This document shows, one piece after another, positions 53,229 to 63,142 of a DNA stretch of 64,000 nucleotides; the first letter of the stretch is position 1; each line of letters starts with the position of its first letter. The notes below the pieces were generated by a model. That model did not search any database. It saw only the letters and a list, made by a program, of their open reading frames with translations, and was not told the DNA's origin. The translations under genes and the position numbers were made by a program. The stretch spans positions 248,001-312,000 of the forward strand of contig NZ_JABBKX010000004.1 in assembly GCF_012927745.1 (NCBI RefSeq), written 5' to 3'. The stretch comes from Neoroseomonas marina. GTDB lineage: Bacteria; Pseudomonadota; Alphaproteobacteria; Acetobacterales; Acetobacteraceae.

Positions 53229-54351
53229 GCGCCGGCGCCCCATCCCGCAGCAGCAGACGGCGCCAGGCGGCCGCGAAGGCGTCCCTCGACAGACGAGCCG
53301 CGTGATCCCGGGCCAGGGCGACGCGCCGGACGCGTTCGGCCTCCGGCAGCGTCGCGAGGCGACGCAGGGCATCCGTGATGGCCTCGACCGACAGCGGATC
53401 CACGTGCAGGGCGCCCTCGCCCACCGCCTCGCGCTGGGCCCCACCGTCCCCGACGAGGGAGACCAGGCCGCGCTGCGCGGCCTCCAGCGCGGGAATGCCG
53501 AAGCCTTCCAGCAGGCTGACGAGAACGAAGCCGCCCGCGTTGCGGTACAGCCACTGCAATTCCGCATCGCTGACATAGCCGAGCTGGACCACGCCTGCGG
53601 TACGACGCGCCCGCGCCGTGATCTCGTCCGCCGCATTGCCCCGTGGGCCGCAGAAGACGTACTTCCACCCCTGTTCGGCCAGGCCGCTGCGCTCGAAGGC
53701 TTCCAGCGTGCGAAGGTAGTTCTTGCGCCGTTCCAGGGCCCCGACCGTGAGCAGGAACGGCCCGGACACCCCGGCGGGAGGTACGCCCTCATCAGCCGAC
53801 GTCATGGCGCGGACGAAGAGCGGGATCACCTCGAGGAAGCGGAAGTCGCTGCCATGGATCCCGACGAAGGCATCCCGCGAGGCTTCGCTGACGAAGACCA
53901 TCCCGGGCCGTCCCCGATGGATCAGGTCGTAGGCCTCGCGATAGGTCGCCTCCGTGTCCGGGCCGAACAGGTCGGGGTGCGTTACCGGACCCATGTCGTG
54001 GCACAGGACGATGTCGTCCCGGCGCGGCATCACCCCCATGACGTAGAGGGGGTCCATGAAGAGGAAGCGTTCGCCCGCCCGTCGCCGTTCCGGCAACAGC
54101 GAACGCAGCGCCGGGTGAGCGATTTCCGCGAGCATGAGCCGCGCGAGGATCCGGCGGATGTTCCGGCCGTCCGGCAGGGCGCCCCTCAGCCGCCAGTGGA
54201 TCGTCCCGGACAGCAGGTCGCCGCAGGTCTCGGTGATCTCGCGGCAGACATGGTACGCACCGGTCCGGTTGAGCAGCGCCAGCGACATGTCGGCCACGAG
54301 GCCGCCCCCGTGGCTTACGGGCGCGAGATGACGATGCGAGATCTGATTCAC
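53218..54351 (-). CDS. Glycosyltransferase family 4/1
   Basis: The 377-residue enzyme transfers a sugar from a nucleotide donor to a growing glycan. The C-terminal half shows the GT-B pattern: LLTVGALERRKNYLRTLEAF, YVFCGPRGN, LGYVSDAELQWLYRNA and the donor-binding EGFGIPALEA. A GTG start at 54351 overlaps the flippase stop (GTGA). It is the last of seven overlapping minus-strand genes. Confidence 0.85.
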   Translation of the reverse strand: MNQISHRHLAPVSHGGGLVADMSLALLNRTGAYHVCREITETCGDLLSGTIHWRLRGALPDGRNIRRILARLMLAEIAHPALRSLLPERRRAGERFLFMDPLYVMGVMPRRDDIVLCHDMGPVTHPDLFGPDTEATYREAYDLIHRGRPGMVFVSEASRDAFVGIHGSDFRFLEVIPLFVRAMTSADEGVPPAGVSGPFLLTVGALERRKNYLRTLEAFERSGLAEQGWKYVFCGPRGNAADEITARARRTAGVVQLGYVSDAELQWLYRNAGGFVLVSLLEGFGIPALEAAQRGLVSLVGDGGAQREAVGEGALHVDPLSVEAITDALRRLATLPEAERVRRVALARDHAARLSRDAFAAAWRRLLLRDGAPALTR

Positions 54352-55856
54352 GATCCAACCCTCAGGCGCGGAGAGGCCCAGCGCCACGCCAGAAGGGCGA
54401 TGTGGCGCAGTTCCGGGGAAAGCCTGTGCCCCGAAGCGACGATGGCGGCGGCCCAGCCGATCGCCGCGGTCACGGTCACGGCGCAGGCGGTCCCGATCGG
54501 CAGATCGAAGCGGAACCCATGGGCCGCGAGGATTGCCAAGGGGCCGATGGCGCTTCCCGCCGTCACGAGAACGCTGGGCGACAAGGCACCGAGGACCTCG
54601 GTCGCCCGCACGCCGAGCTCCCGCCGGATCATGAGGTATCCGACCAGCGTGTTGACCGGGATCAGCACAAGATACGCGCAGGCCGTCGCAAAGCCGCCAT
54701 ACGAAGCGAGGACGAAGATCACCGGCGTATAGACGCAGGCCGGGATGGCGGCGGAGAGCAGGAGCCGTCCGGTCTGTCGCGCGGCCAGCAGCAACGGGTA
54801 GACCATGAGTTCGAGCGGCGCGAACAGGCGCGCAATGGCGAGGACCTGCACCAGCGGCACCACGTCGAGCCAGCGAGGACCGAGCAGCAGCAGGATCAGC
54901 GGATGCGCCAGGCAGGCGACGAGCAGAAAGGCGGGCCACTGCAGGGCGCTGATCACTGCGAGGGAGTCGAGGACGGCCCCCTTGAGTTCCCGACCATCCC
55001 GGCGTTGCGCGGCGAGTGCGGGGAGCGCGACCTGGCTCACCACGACGAACAGCAGCTTGCCGGGCAGTTCGACGATGGTTTGGGCCCGGCTGTAGGTACC
55101 CGCCGCTGCCGGTTGGCTCAGCGCCCCGAAGGCGATCTGCGGAAGGGAATCCGTGTAGCGCCAGATCAGGCCCCAGAGCCCGGAACTGCCCCCGATCAGC
55201 AGCACCTTCCGCCATTCGCTGATCGCGATTCCGAGAAGGCGCCGGTAGGGGCTCAGGGCCCATGCCACGGCCACGGCCGCGAGATTGCCGGCGAGCAGTG
55301 CCCAGGCGAAGGAGACCTCCTCGAACCCTGCCAGCGCCAAGCCGACGACGACGATCGCGTTGCAGCCGCCGCTGGCGATGTTCACCAGCGCCACCTTGTC
55401 GAAGGCCAGGTCACGTCGCATCAGGGCGACGAGCGGCCGCTCGAAGGGCCCGAGCAAGAGGGCCACGGCGATGATCCGGAAGAACGGATACATGTCGTCG
55501 TTGCCGATGACATGCGCCAGGCCGGGTGCCGCCAGGAACAACATCAGGGCAGCCAGGACGGAGATGCTCGCCATCACCGTGAAGGCGGACCGCACCGCGG
55601 GTGCGCTGGTCTCCGGCTGTTGGACGAGATAGGCCGTCGGCACGTCCCTGATGACCTCGATCAGCGCGTACGCCGTCAGGCCGAGGACGGCCATGCCGAC
55701 CTCCGCCGGGCCCAGGATGCGCCCGGTCGCCGCGAAGACGGCGAGCGAGATCATCATCGCCGCATAGCGATCGACCGCGGACAATGCGAGGGCTCGCCTG
55801 ACAGCCACGGCTAGGCCCCGATCCGGTCGTGAACGATCCGCATCAGGAAATCGCAT
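54348..55856 (-). CDS. Polysaccharide flippase (Wzx/MOP superfamily)
   Basis: The 502-residue membrane protein has about 12-14 predicted helices and the polysaccharide-transporter pattern, for example RILGPAEVGMAVLGLTAYAL near the N-terminus and GTYSRAQTIVELPGKLLFVV in the middle. It is predicted to flip lipid-linked oligosaccharide across the inner membrane. It overlaps the GT2 gene by 14 bases and the GT4 gene by 4. Confidence 0.86.
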   Translation of the reverse strand: MRFPDADRSRPDRGLAVAVRRALALSAVDRYAAMMISLAVFAATGRILGPAEVGMAVLGLTAYALIEVIRDVPTAYLVQQPETSAPAVRSAFTVMASISVLAALMLFLAAPGLAHVIGNDDMYPFFRIIAVALLLGPFERPLVALMRRDLAFDKVALVNIASGGCNAIVVVGLALAGFEEVSFAWALLAGNLAAVAVAWALSPYRRLLGIAISEWRKVLLIGGSSGLWGLIWRYTDSLPQIAFGALSQPAAAGTYSRAQTIVELPGKLLFVVVSQVALPALAAQRRDGRELKGAVLDSLAVISALQWPAFLLVACLAHPLILLLLGPRWLDVVPLVQVLAIARLFAPLELMVYPLLLAARQTGRLLLSAAIPACVYTPVIFVLASYGGFATACAYLVLIPVNTLVGYLMIRRELGVRATEVLGALSPSVLVTAGSAIGPLAILAAHGFRFDLPIGTACAVTVTAAIGWAAAIVASGHRLSPELRHIALLAWRWASPRLRVGS

Positions 55857-56859
55857 CCCGCGTCATGGGGCGACCGTTGGCCGTTGCCGGGCGGCCTTGC
55901 CGCCATTGGCCCAACAGCCTGTCGATGCGCCCGCCCCGGCGGAATGCCCGCCCCAGCGGAGGGCGCCAGAAGACCGAGGGATCGACCGACGCCGCGAAGG
56001 AGAGCAGGTCGAGACATTCCCGTCGACATCCGCCGATGGCCGCCGCGCCCGCCCACAGCAGGGCCGTGGCGGCGAAGTTGCGGTCGGACAGGACCCGCAG
56101 TTCCGCCGCATCCGGTCGCCGTCGTGCGTCGATCGCGAGGAAGCTGCGGAACGCTTCGAGCCGATGCTCGAGATCCTCCCGGCGCGAGCCATTGTAGAGA
56201 TTCGACATGTTGCAGCCGTGGATGCGGCGGATGCCCAGCACGGCATCGGTCCAGACGACATCGCCGAGATTGGCGAGCCGCAGCATCATCTCATGGTCGT
56301 CGTAGTAGCGGAGCGTCTCCCGATAGTGGCCTGCGCGCTTCTGGATCGCAGTGCGCACCAGGACCATGCCCGTGCTGTGGTTGGCCATCGGATCGAGGCA
56401 GCGGCGCCGGAGATAGGCGGTTCCGTCGACGCTGTTCCAGCCGAGATGGTCCTGCGCCGGAAGTCGCGGCGGTTCCGCGTCCTGCGCATGCCATTCGACC
56501 TCGCCGCCATAGGCGAAGGCAGCGCCGGGATTGCGATCGAGCATATCGGCGGCCCGCCGGAGCGCGCCCGGCGCGAGAAGGTCGTCGGCGCACAGGATCA
56601 TCATGTAGGGCCCGGTTGCCCAGTCCACGCCGGTGTTGAAGGAGGCGTGCGGTCCGAGATTGGCCGGGCGGGCCAGGATCGAGACGCGGGCGTCACGCGC
56701 GGCGATCTGCCGAGCCACCGCGACGCTGTCGTCGGTGGAGGCGTTGTCGATGACATGGACCCGGATGTCGTCGACACCCTGCGACAGCACGCTCTCGATG
56801 CAGGCCGGGAGGTAGCGCGCGTAGTTGAACGAGGGGATGGCGACGTCGATTCGGCTCAT
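55843..56859 (-). CDS. Glycosyltransferase family 2
   Basis: The 338-residue GT-A enzyme begins VAIPSFNYARYLPACIESVL and has IDNASTDDS and the metal-binding CADDLLAPG. NHSTGMVLVRTAI and the DDHEMMLRLA segment follow. It should add a sugar to the repeat unit in the cytoplasm. The ATG at 56859 overlaps the pyruvyl-transferase stop. Confidence 0.88.
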   Translation of the reverse strand: MSRIDVAIPSFNYARYLPACIESVLSQGVDDIRVHVIDNASTDDSVAVARQIAARDARVSILARPANLGPHASFNTGVDWATGPYMMILCADDLLAPGALRRAADMLDRNPGAAFAYGGEVEWHAQDAEPPRLPAQDHLGWNSVDGTAYLRRRCLDPMANHSTGMVLVRTAIQKRAGHYRETLRYYDDHEMMLRLANLGDVVWTDAVLGIRRIHGCNMSNLYNGSRREDLEHRLEAFRSFLAIDARRRPDAAELRVLSDRNFAATALLWAGAAAIGGCRRECLDLLSFAASVDPSVFWRPPLGRAFRRGGRIDRLLGQWRQGRPATANGRPMTRDAIS

Positions 56860-58115
56860 TGGTGGGCCTCCTGGTTCAGGATCGCGCCCGTTCCCGGCGC
56901 TCCCTGCCCCGTTGCGTCCAGCAGGCGGGCGAGTTCGTGCCCCTGGCGGGCAAGCGCCGCGCGATATGCGGCCAGGCGGACCCCGAGACCTGCGGAGATC
57001 CGGTCGCGCCGGCCGGAAAGTGCGTTGACGCGCTCGTTCAGCCAGACGGGATCGAAGGTCTCGACATGGGCCGTGAAGGCCCCGAGCCCCATATCGGCGA
57101 GCAGCACATCGTTCTTGCTCCCATAGCTGAGCGAAATGACGGGCGTGGCCACCATCAGGGCCGCAACGACATTGTGGAAGCGCGTGGCAACCGCCAGGTC
57201 GGCGCTCGCCATCTGCTGCATCACGGCAACGATGTCCCGCACGGGCTCGTAGAGCAGACGGCCCGCCAAGGCGTCGCCCGAACGCGCCGCAACGGCCGCC
57301 CGCAGCAGCATGACGGCTTCCTCGTCCGCCGTTTCCCCGATCACCAGGCGAATGCTCCGGCCGGAGGCGAGGAACTCGGTCGCGAACTGTGCCAGCCTGT
57401 CGATGTAGATCTGGTAGATGCCGCCGCTCGCATTGCTCCAGCCGCGGTATCGCATCACGCCCAGTGCAAGGTCGACGCGACGGCCCGTCGCCGCCGGGGG
57501 GACCGGCAGGGCGAATGCCAGGTCCGGATAGATCTCGCTTCGCGCATCGATCCGCGCATGCCGCACGACGAAGTCGCGCGACGGCGCGTCGCGGAACGAC
57601 AGGTAATGGCAGAGGCGTGCGGCCGACATCATGAAGGCCCGGCTGAGCCGCCCGTGGATCGGGCCCGCGCCGATGCTCGCCATCGCCACGCGGCAGCCGA
57701 CAAGACGAGCCGCGAGCGTCCATTGCATGACGGTGTAGGGAACGCCGCCGGCCCGTTCGCCGAAGTCGTCGAGCATGCCCGTGCCGGGGACCAGGAGCAT
57801 ATCGAAGTCGCGCAGGACGCGCGCCGCGCGATACAGGCTGACGGCCTTGTGCGGTGCCCGCAGGAATGCGGCATTGAGACGGCGGGCCGCGCCTTGCGCG
57901 GGTGCTGGCCAACGCCAGGCGATCGCCGGCAGGCCGAAGCGCTCGGTCACGATGTCGGGCCGGCTGCAGACGACCGCCAACTCGGCATTCGGTGCGACGT
58001 GACGAAGGGTCAGGACCATCGCTTCGAGCGATGCATCATTGCCGATGTTGCCCATGCCGAACTGGCCGAACAGGGCGACGCGCGGGCGTCGGCGCGGAAG
58101 GGCTTCAGCTGCCAC
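56856..58115 (-). CDS. Polysaccharide pyruvyl transferase family protein
   Basis: The 419-residue protein has the family pattern: a nucleotide-like N-terminus VALFGQFGMGNIGNDASLEA, LLVPGTGMLDDFG, and the C-terminal ATRFHNVVAALMVATPVISL with YGSKND. These enzymes add pyruvate ketals to polysaccharide sugars using phosphoenolpyruvate. It overlaps its operon neighbours on both sides. Confidence 0.86.
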   Translation of the reverse strand: MAAEALPRRRPRVALFGQFGMGNIGNDASLEAMVLTLRHVAPNAELAVVCSRPDIVTERFGLPAIAWRWPAPAQGAARRLNAAFLRAPHKAVSLYRAARVLRDFDMLLVPGTGMLDDFGERAGGVPYTVMQWTLAARLVGCRVAMASIGAGPIHGRLSRAFMMSAARLCHYLSFRDAPSRDFVVRHARIDARSEIYPDLAFALPVPPAATGRRVDLALGVMRYRGWSNASGGIYQIYIDRLAQFATEFLASGRSIRLVIGETADEEAVMLLRAAVAARSGDALAGRLLYEPVRDIVAVMQQMASADLAVATRFHNVVAALMVATPVISLSYGSKNDVLLADMGLGAFTAHVETFDPVWLNERVNALSGRRDRISAGLGVRLAAYRAALARQGHELARLLDATGQGAPGTGAILNQEAHQ

Positions 58116-59460
58116 GGACGCGCACCTCCAGCACCCAATCCGCGAAGCCGTTCGCGTTGGCCCCGGGTGAAGTCAGCCGCCAGCGGCGGCCACGGGCCGG
58201 TTCGACTTCCGGCGCGATCAGAACCGCGCCGCCGGCCGGGTCGATCCAGCGGACTGCGACCTCGCCGGCGCGCAGCGGGGCGAGGTCGACCGTGACCGAG
58301 TGTCCTCCGGCGACATAGGCGATTGCGCAGGATCCATCGCCGGCGACCGCCGCGACACTGCGCTCATGCCCCTCCCCCCGCGGCCCGATGAGGAACCGTT
58401 CCTCCGTGTCGGGCTGCAGGGTGGCCCAGGGCAGATCCTCCATGATGCGCCGAAGCAGCGTCATGCTCTGCGCGCCGTGGCTGCCGAGTGCAGCCTGCCA
58501 GCGCATCGGGCGCGGATGGATCGGCGAGGTGCCGTAGTGCCAGATCGGGCTGTTGCCGAAGACGTGGCCGCAGGCGCCGTTCAGCAGGGCCTGATAGGCC
58601 TGTGATCGGATCCGCCGCTCCGAGGCGCCATGCTCGTTCTCATAGGCGGACTCGATCATGATGAAGGGCATGCGTCCCGACCGCTGGGCCTGGCGGCGCG
58701 CCATCGGGTCGACCGGTCGATAGGTATAGACGTTGTTGACGTTCAGCCACGCCGCCCCGGCGAAGAGGTCGGCGGGCGCCGTCTCCGGGGCGCAATGCGC
58801 CGTGTGCAGCACGCCGGGGTTCGCGGCGGCGATCTCCTCGGCCACGGCAGTCACCACGCTGCGGTCCGGTGGGTCGTAGTCCCCCGCATGCACCCAGAGG
58901 ATGTTGTCGAAGCCGCTGTAGCGGCGGCCGACATAGGCGCCATAGCGACGCAGCGCTGCGTTCCCGGCGGCGCGCATCGGCTGGTACCAACCGTCCTCGC
59001 CGCCGCCGCCCCCGATATAGGCGGGCGCCAATAGAACGAGGAAGCCGAGGTCGCGCGCGCGTCGGAGGATCTGGTCCGCATAGGCGAAGTAGCGCTCATT
59101 CGGGGCGGTGAAATCGTCGGCCCGCAGGAAGGGGGCATCGCCCCGGATATTGGCCGGCGCCCGCGACGCGTAGCGGTGCTCGATCAGATTGACCAACAAG
59201 GCGTTGAACCCGCGCGAGCGCCGGTCACGGAGATACAGTTCCGCGTCCTCGGGATTGAGCTGCGCGATCAGCGACCAGGCGGTGTCGCCATGCAGCAGGA
59301 AGGGCCGACCTGCACTGTCCTCGAAGTGTCGGCCGCCCTGCGCCATGCGGATCGGAAAAACCGGAGGCTCATGGGCCGTCTGCGCGCGGCCGACCGTGCC
59401 GAAGGCTGCCGCGGCCGCCGCACCGATCGCCGTCCGACGCCCGACCGCTGAGCCGCTCAT
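58105..59460 (-). CDS. DUF4038 (apiosidase-like) glycoside-hydrolase-type protein
   Basis: The 451-residue protein has a twin-arginine-like signal (GRRTAIGAAAAAAFGTVGRA), a TIM-barrel domain resembling DUF4038 (FEDSAGRPFLLHGDTAWSLI; GFNALLVNLIEHRYASRAPA; ILWVHAGDYDPPDRS; MPFIMIESAYENEHG) and a C-terminal beta-sandwich (about 360-451). Glu in MIESAYENE and Asp in HAGDYD are candidate catalytic acids. Export plus position in a polysaccharide operon suggests trimming of the product, which is inference. Start and stop overlap neighbours by 4 and 11 bases. Confidence 0.8.
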   Translation of the reverse strand: MSGSAVGRRTAIGAAAAAAFGTVGRAQTAHEPPVFPIRMAQGGRHFEDSAGRPFLLHGDTAWSLIAQLNPEDAELYLRDRRSRGFNALLVNLIEHRYASRAPANIRGDAPFLRADDFTAPNERYFAYADQILRRARDLGFLVLLAPAYIGGGGGEDGWYQPMRAAGNAALRRYGAYVGRRYSGFDNILWVHAGDYDPPDRSVVTAVAEEIAAANPGVLHTAHCAPETAPADLFAGAAWLNVNNVYTYRPVDPMARRQAQRSGRMPFIMIESAYENEHGASERRIRSQAYQALLNGACGHVFGNSPIWHYGTSPIHPRPMRWQAALGSHGAQSMTLLRRIMEDLPWATLQPDTEERFLIGPRGEGHERSVAAVAGDGSCAIAYVAGGHSVTVDLAPLRAGEVAVRWIDPAGGAVLIAPEVEPARGRRWRLTSPGANANGFADWVLEVRVRGS

Positions 59461-60812
59461 GCAGTGTACGCCGCGGTGTCCGGGACATTGAAACGCCGGT
59501 ACACGACCTGGGACGGCCGCCCGACCAGGTAGCGACCGACGCCGTCCTGCAGGGCGCGCGCATAGGTCACGAGAGCGCCGTCCAGGGCATCCACGGTACG
59601 CGCGATGTCCTCGTCCTGATGCGCGTAGCTGACGACGAGCGAAGGCATCAGCACGCCGCGCCGAATGGTTTCCTGCAGCAGCAGCGACCGGAAGGCCTGA
59701 GAGGGTCTCCCCTCCGCATCGAGCGCCGCATAGGCGAGGCAGCAGCTCCGCCCGACGATCCGCACATGGTCCTGCAGCTGGTGCCGGCGAATAGCCTGTT
59801 CGGCCTGCGCGCGAAGCGACGCGCCCTGGCGATGGAGGTGCTCGATCACCGGTTCGCGCCGATAGACCTGCATGTTCGCGATCGCCGCCGCCATGGCGTG
59901 CGTCTCGGCGCCATGCGTCGTCGAGAGCAGGAAGACCCGCGGGCGATCGGGTTGCTCCAGGCCGCCGAGGCTCATGATCTCCCGCTTGCCGGCCAGGGCA
60001 GACAGCGAGAATCCGTTGGCGAGCGCCTTGCCGAAGGTGCTGAGATCCGGTTCCACACCGTACAGCCGCTGCGCGCCATTCAGATGCCAGCGGAAGCCGG
60101 TGATCATCTCGTCGAGTACCAGCAGCGTGCCGTTCTCGGTGCAGAGGCGACGCAGGTCGTGCAGGAATCCGTCCGCCGGATCGTCCCCGCGTGAAGGCTC
60201 GAGGATCAGCGCGGCGATCTGCCGCGGGTGCTCCGCGAACAGACGACGCACACTGTCGATATCGTTGTAGCGGAAGGCGAGCGTCAGCCGCTTCACGGCT
60301 TCGGGGATCCCGGCGTCGAGCGGCGTCGTGCCGATGAACCAGTCATCCGTGGAGAAGAAGGGATGATCGCTGCAGATCGCGACCAGGTCCCTCCCCGTCC
60401 AGGCCCGGGCGAGGCGTATCGCGCCGGAGGTCGCATCGGATCCGTCCTTGCAGAACTTCACCATCTCCGCGCCGTCGATCAGGTCCAGGAACTGCTCGGC
60501 GCACTCCACCTCGATCGCCGCGGGCCGGGTGAAGTTGGTGCCGTGCGTCATGCATTCGCGGGCCGCCGCGACCACCTCCGGCCAGGCATGCCCGAGTCCG
60601 ACGGCCCGGTTGCCCATGCCGAACTCGATGTACTCGTTGCCGTCCACGTCCCAGACGTGGCATCCGGACCCTCGGGCGATGAAGCCGGGCGACAGAACGG
60701 GGTACTGGTCGTCGCCCTTGGCATAGGTGTGGCAACCGCCCGGGATGAGGCGATGCGCCGCGCTGCGAAGGCGTTCGGACGTTGCGAAGCCACGATGCTT
60801 CATCAGCATCAC
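59457..60812 (-). CDS. Class III PLP aminotransferase, glutamate-1-semialdehyde aminomutase-like
   Basis: The 451-residue enzyme has the class III fold with the PLP-binding Lys at about residue 262 (STFGKALANG), LVLDEMITGFR and the N-terminal VWDVDGNEYIEFGMGN. It resembles HemL, but its context makes a haem role unlikely; relatives in sugar clusters act on amino- or keto-sugar precursors or their side chains. The start overlaps the regulator stop (ATGA). Substrate unknown. Confidence 0.85.
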   Translation of the reverse strand: MMLMKHRGFATSERLRSAAHRLIPGGCHTYAKGDDQYPVLSPGFIARGSGCHVWDVDGNEYIEFGMGNRAVGLGHAWPEVVAAARECMTHGTNFTRPAAIEVECAEQFLDLIDGAEMVKFCKDGSDATSGAIRLARAWTGRDLVAICSDHPFFSTDDWFIGTTPLDAGIPEAVKRLTLAFRYNDIDSVRRLFAEHPRQIAALILEPSRGDDPADGFLHDLRRLCTENGTLLVLDEMITGFRWHLNGAQRLYGVEPDLSTFGKALANGFSLSALAGKREIMSLGGLEQPDRPRVFLLSTTHGAETHAMAAAIANMQVYRREPVIEHLHRQGASLRAQAEQAIRRHQLQDHVRIVGRSCCLAYAALDAEGRPSQAFRSLLLQETIRRGVLMPSLVVSYAHQDEDIARTVDALDGALVTYARALQDGVGRYLVGRPSQVVYRRFNVPDTAAYTA

Positions 60813-61804
60813 TGCCTCCTCTCGGCCGACCAGCCGGATGTGCGATCCATCATGCCGAAGCGCCGGCGCACGAGACGGGAGGGGATCACCTGCCCCGCCT
60901 TGGTGTCGACCGGCAGCACCTCGGCGACGAGAGCCTCGAAGGTCTCCATCCCGAGACGAATGCGGCGCTGACCTTGCTCACTCAACGACAGCATCCGCCG
61001 ATCCCGATGCAGCCACGCGCGTTCCTCGGCGCGTCGCAGGAGGTTGCGGATGGTGACGCACGTCACGTGCAGACGATCGGCTTCCCGACGGATCAGGTCG
61101 GTCGTCGCGAGGGGGCTGTGCAGGTGCAGATCCAGCATCGCCAGCATGAAGCTCAGACTGCCGACACCGCGGTCGCCCAGGTCGAGCCCACCCAGGAAAC
61201 GCAGCACCGCATCGATGAACAGCGCCTGTTGGGCCCGCCGCTCGCGGCCGTTCGCGGCCAGCCGCACCGGGCCGCGCTGCAGCAGCGCAGGGGCATCGGC
61301 ATGGAAGTCGTCGACCAGACGTTCAAAGAGTGCGGTCGCCTTCTCGCTCGGTTCAAAGATGTACTGCCGCGCATCCCGCGGATCCCGCTGGCGCCGGAAG
61401 TCGCCGGTTGCGTGGGCCATCTCGAGCAACTGCGACAGGCGGGCGAGCGACAACTGGGTCCGCATCGCCACCAGGGCGAACGGGAAGCGCCCGGGCATGC
61501 CGCGCATCCAGGCGGATTCACGGATCAGATAGAGGAACAGATAGAAGCGCCGGAGATCGGAAAGCCAGAAGCGCTCCATCGCGGACTGGCGAAGGAAGTT
61601 CGCGACGAAGGCACCTTCGCGAAAACTGCGGAAGCGCGCATCGCGTTCATCCGGGCACGGTGCTGCCGCAGCCGAATGTGGATGGCGCTGCACGCCCGTG
61701 AGGGCCTGGCCGCGCATCGTGGCGCTGCCCGTGGTCCCTGCGACTGTCTGCCGGAGTTGCGTAATCATGGCGCGAAACATCTGCGCCAATCGGCATCGCA
61801 GCAC
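60809..61804 (-). CDS. Probable tandem winged-helix (MarR-like) regulator
   Basis: A 331-residue protein with two regions that look like winged helix-turn-helix domains: about 115-175 (ALVAMRTQLSLARLSQLLEM; ARQYIFEPSEKATALFERLV) and about 235-300 (LIRREADRLHVTCVTIRNLL; RMLSLSEQGQRRIRLGMETF). Both end in the Sxx-Gxx wing typical of MarR-like proteins. It heads the seven-gene operon and overlaps the aminotransferase gene, so autoregulation of the operon is likely but unproven. The 274 bases to 62078 should hold divergent promoters. Confidence 0.62.
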   Translation of the reverse strand: MLRCRLAQMFRAMITQLRQTVAGTTGSATMRGQALTGVQRHPHSAAAAPCPDERDARFRSFREGAFVANFLRQSAMERFWLSDLRRFYLFLYLIRESAWMRGMPGRFPFALVAMRTQLSLARLSQLLEMAHATGDFRRQRDPRDARQYIFEPSEKATALFERLVDDFHADAPALLQRGPVRLAANGRERRAQQALFIDAVLRFLGGLDLGDRGVGSLSFMLAMLDLHLHSPLATTDLIRREADRLHVTCVTIRNLLRRAEERAWLHRDRRMLSLSEQGQRRIRLGMETFEALVAEVLPVDTKAGQVIPSRLVRRRFGMMDRTSGWSAERRQ

Positions 61805-62078
61805 TGACGTCCGTCATTGCCCGATAGTTGAATAGCGGCTCGTCGCTGCATCCATAGCCTGCGTCCACCGGTGGCATGGCGCAGGACAGGCGTAATTCGT
61901 AACCGGGATCCGGGAATTGGCCACCGAGTTCAACCATGAGGTGCGAATTCTTCTGCCGGAAGCCGCACCGCGCGCAGTTCACACACTGTGATCCATGTAG
62001 AACTTTGTCGTCACACTTCGTTCTCCGCGTACCGTCGCGGGCGGCACTCTGCGGCATCTCGAGCCTTGGAGTATCGTC

Positions 62079-63134
62079 ATGAAGGTCCTGCTCACCGGTC
62101 ATCTCGGGTACATCGGCACCGTGATGGCGCCGATGCTGGCGGCGGCCGGACATGACGTCACGGGGCTCGACAGCGAGCTCTATGCGCGCTGCACCTTCGC
62201 CGAAGGCGGCCGCATCGCGGACCTTCCCTGCATCAGGAAGGATGTCCGCGACATCGAGGCGGATGCGCTCAGCGGCTTCGATGCGATCATTCACCTCGCC
62301 GCATTGTCGAACGATCCGCTCGGGAACCTGGACGAGGACTGCACCTACGCGATCAACCATCGTGCCAGCGTGCGTCTCGCCGAGCTCGCGAAGCATGCTG
62401 GCGTCAAGCGCTTCCTGCTTGCCTCGTCCTGCTCGAACTACGGCAAGGCCGGCGAGGGCATGCTCGATGAGACCGGCGCGCTGAATCCGGTCACGGCCTA
62501 TGGACGTTCCAAGGTGCTCGCGGAACAGGGCATTGCGGCGCTCGCCGGCGATGGCTTCTGCCCCACCTATCTGCGCCCGGCGACCGCCTACGGTCTTTCG
62601 CCGCGCATCCGCTTCGACATCGTTCTCAACAACCTCGTTGCCTGGGCGGTGACCACTGGTCGAATCATGCTGAAGTCCGATGGCTCGCCCTGGCGGCCGA
62701 TCGTGCACATCGAGGACATTTCCCGAGCCTTCATCGCCGCGCTGGAAGCGCCGGAGGAGGCGGTGTTCAACGAAGCCTTCAACGTGGGCCAGACGGCACA
62801 CAACTACCGGATACGGGATATCGCGCAGGTCGTCGCCGATGTCGTGCCGGGCTGCGAGCTTGAGATCGCGGCCGATGCCGGCCCCGATCTGCGATCCTAC
62901 CGCGTCGACTTCTCCAAGATCGCGCAGCGTCTGCCCGCCTTTCGACCGCAGTGGGACGTGCGGCGGGGCGCGGAGCAGCTCTACGCCGCCTATCGCGCCT
63001 CGGATCTCGATCTCGAATCCTTCGAAGGGCCCCGCTACCAGCGCATCGGGCATATCCGCATGCTGATGGCCGAAGGCGTCCTCGCGCCGGATCTGCGCCG
63101 GCGCGCCGCGGCGCCCGCCGCGAAGGCCGCCTAG
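62079..63134 (+). CDS. NAD-dependent epimerase/dehydratase (extended SDR)
   Basis: The 351-residue sugar-nucleotide enzyme binds NAD(P) through GHLGYIG (Gly7, Gly10, Gly13) and has the catalytic YGRSK (Tyr141, Lys145), with [16 protein letters not shown] downstream. It is a 4-epimerase, reductase or dehydratase of the pathway; the exact reaction is not decidable by eye. It is transcribed away from the regulator, and the DUF4910 gene follows after 8 bases. Confidence 0.88.
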   Translation: MKVLLTGHLGYIGTVMAPMLAAAGHDVTGLDSELYARCTFAEGGRIADLPCIRKDVRDIEADALSGFDAIIHLAALSNDPLGNLDEDCTYAINHRASVRLAELAKHAGVKRFLLASSCSNYGKAGEGMLDETGALNPVTAYGRSKVLAEQGIAALAGDGFCPTYLRPATAYGLSPRIRFDIVLNNLVAWAVTTGRIMLKSDGSPWRPIVHIEDISRAFIAALEAPEEAVFNEAFNVGQTAHNYRIRDIAQVVADVVPGCELEIAADAGPDLRSYRVDFSKIAQRLPAFRPQWDVRRGAEQLYAAYRASDLDLESFEGPRYQRIGHIRMLMAEGVLAPDLRRRAAAPAAKAA

Positions 63135-63142
63135 GCGCACCC

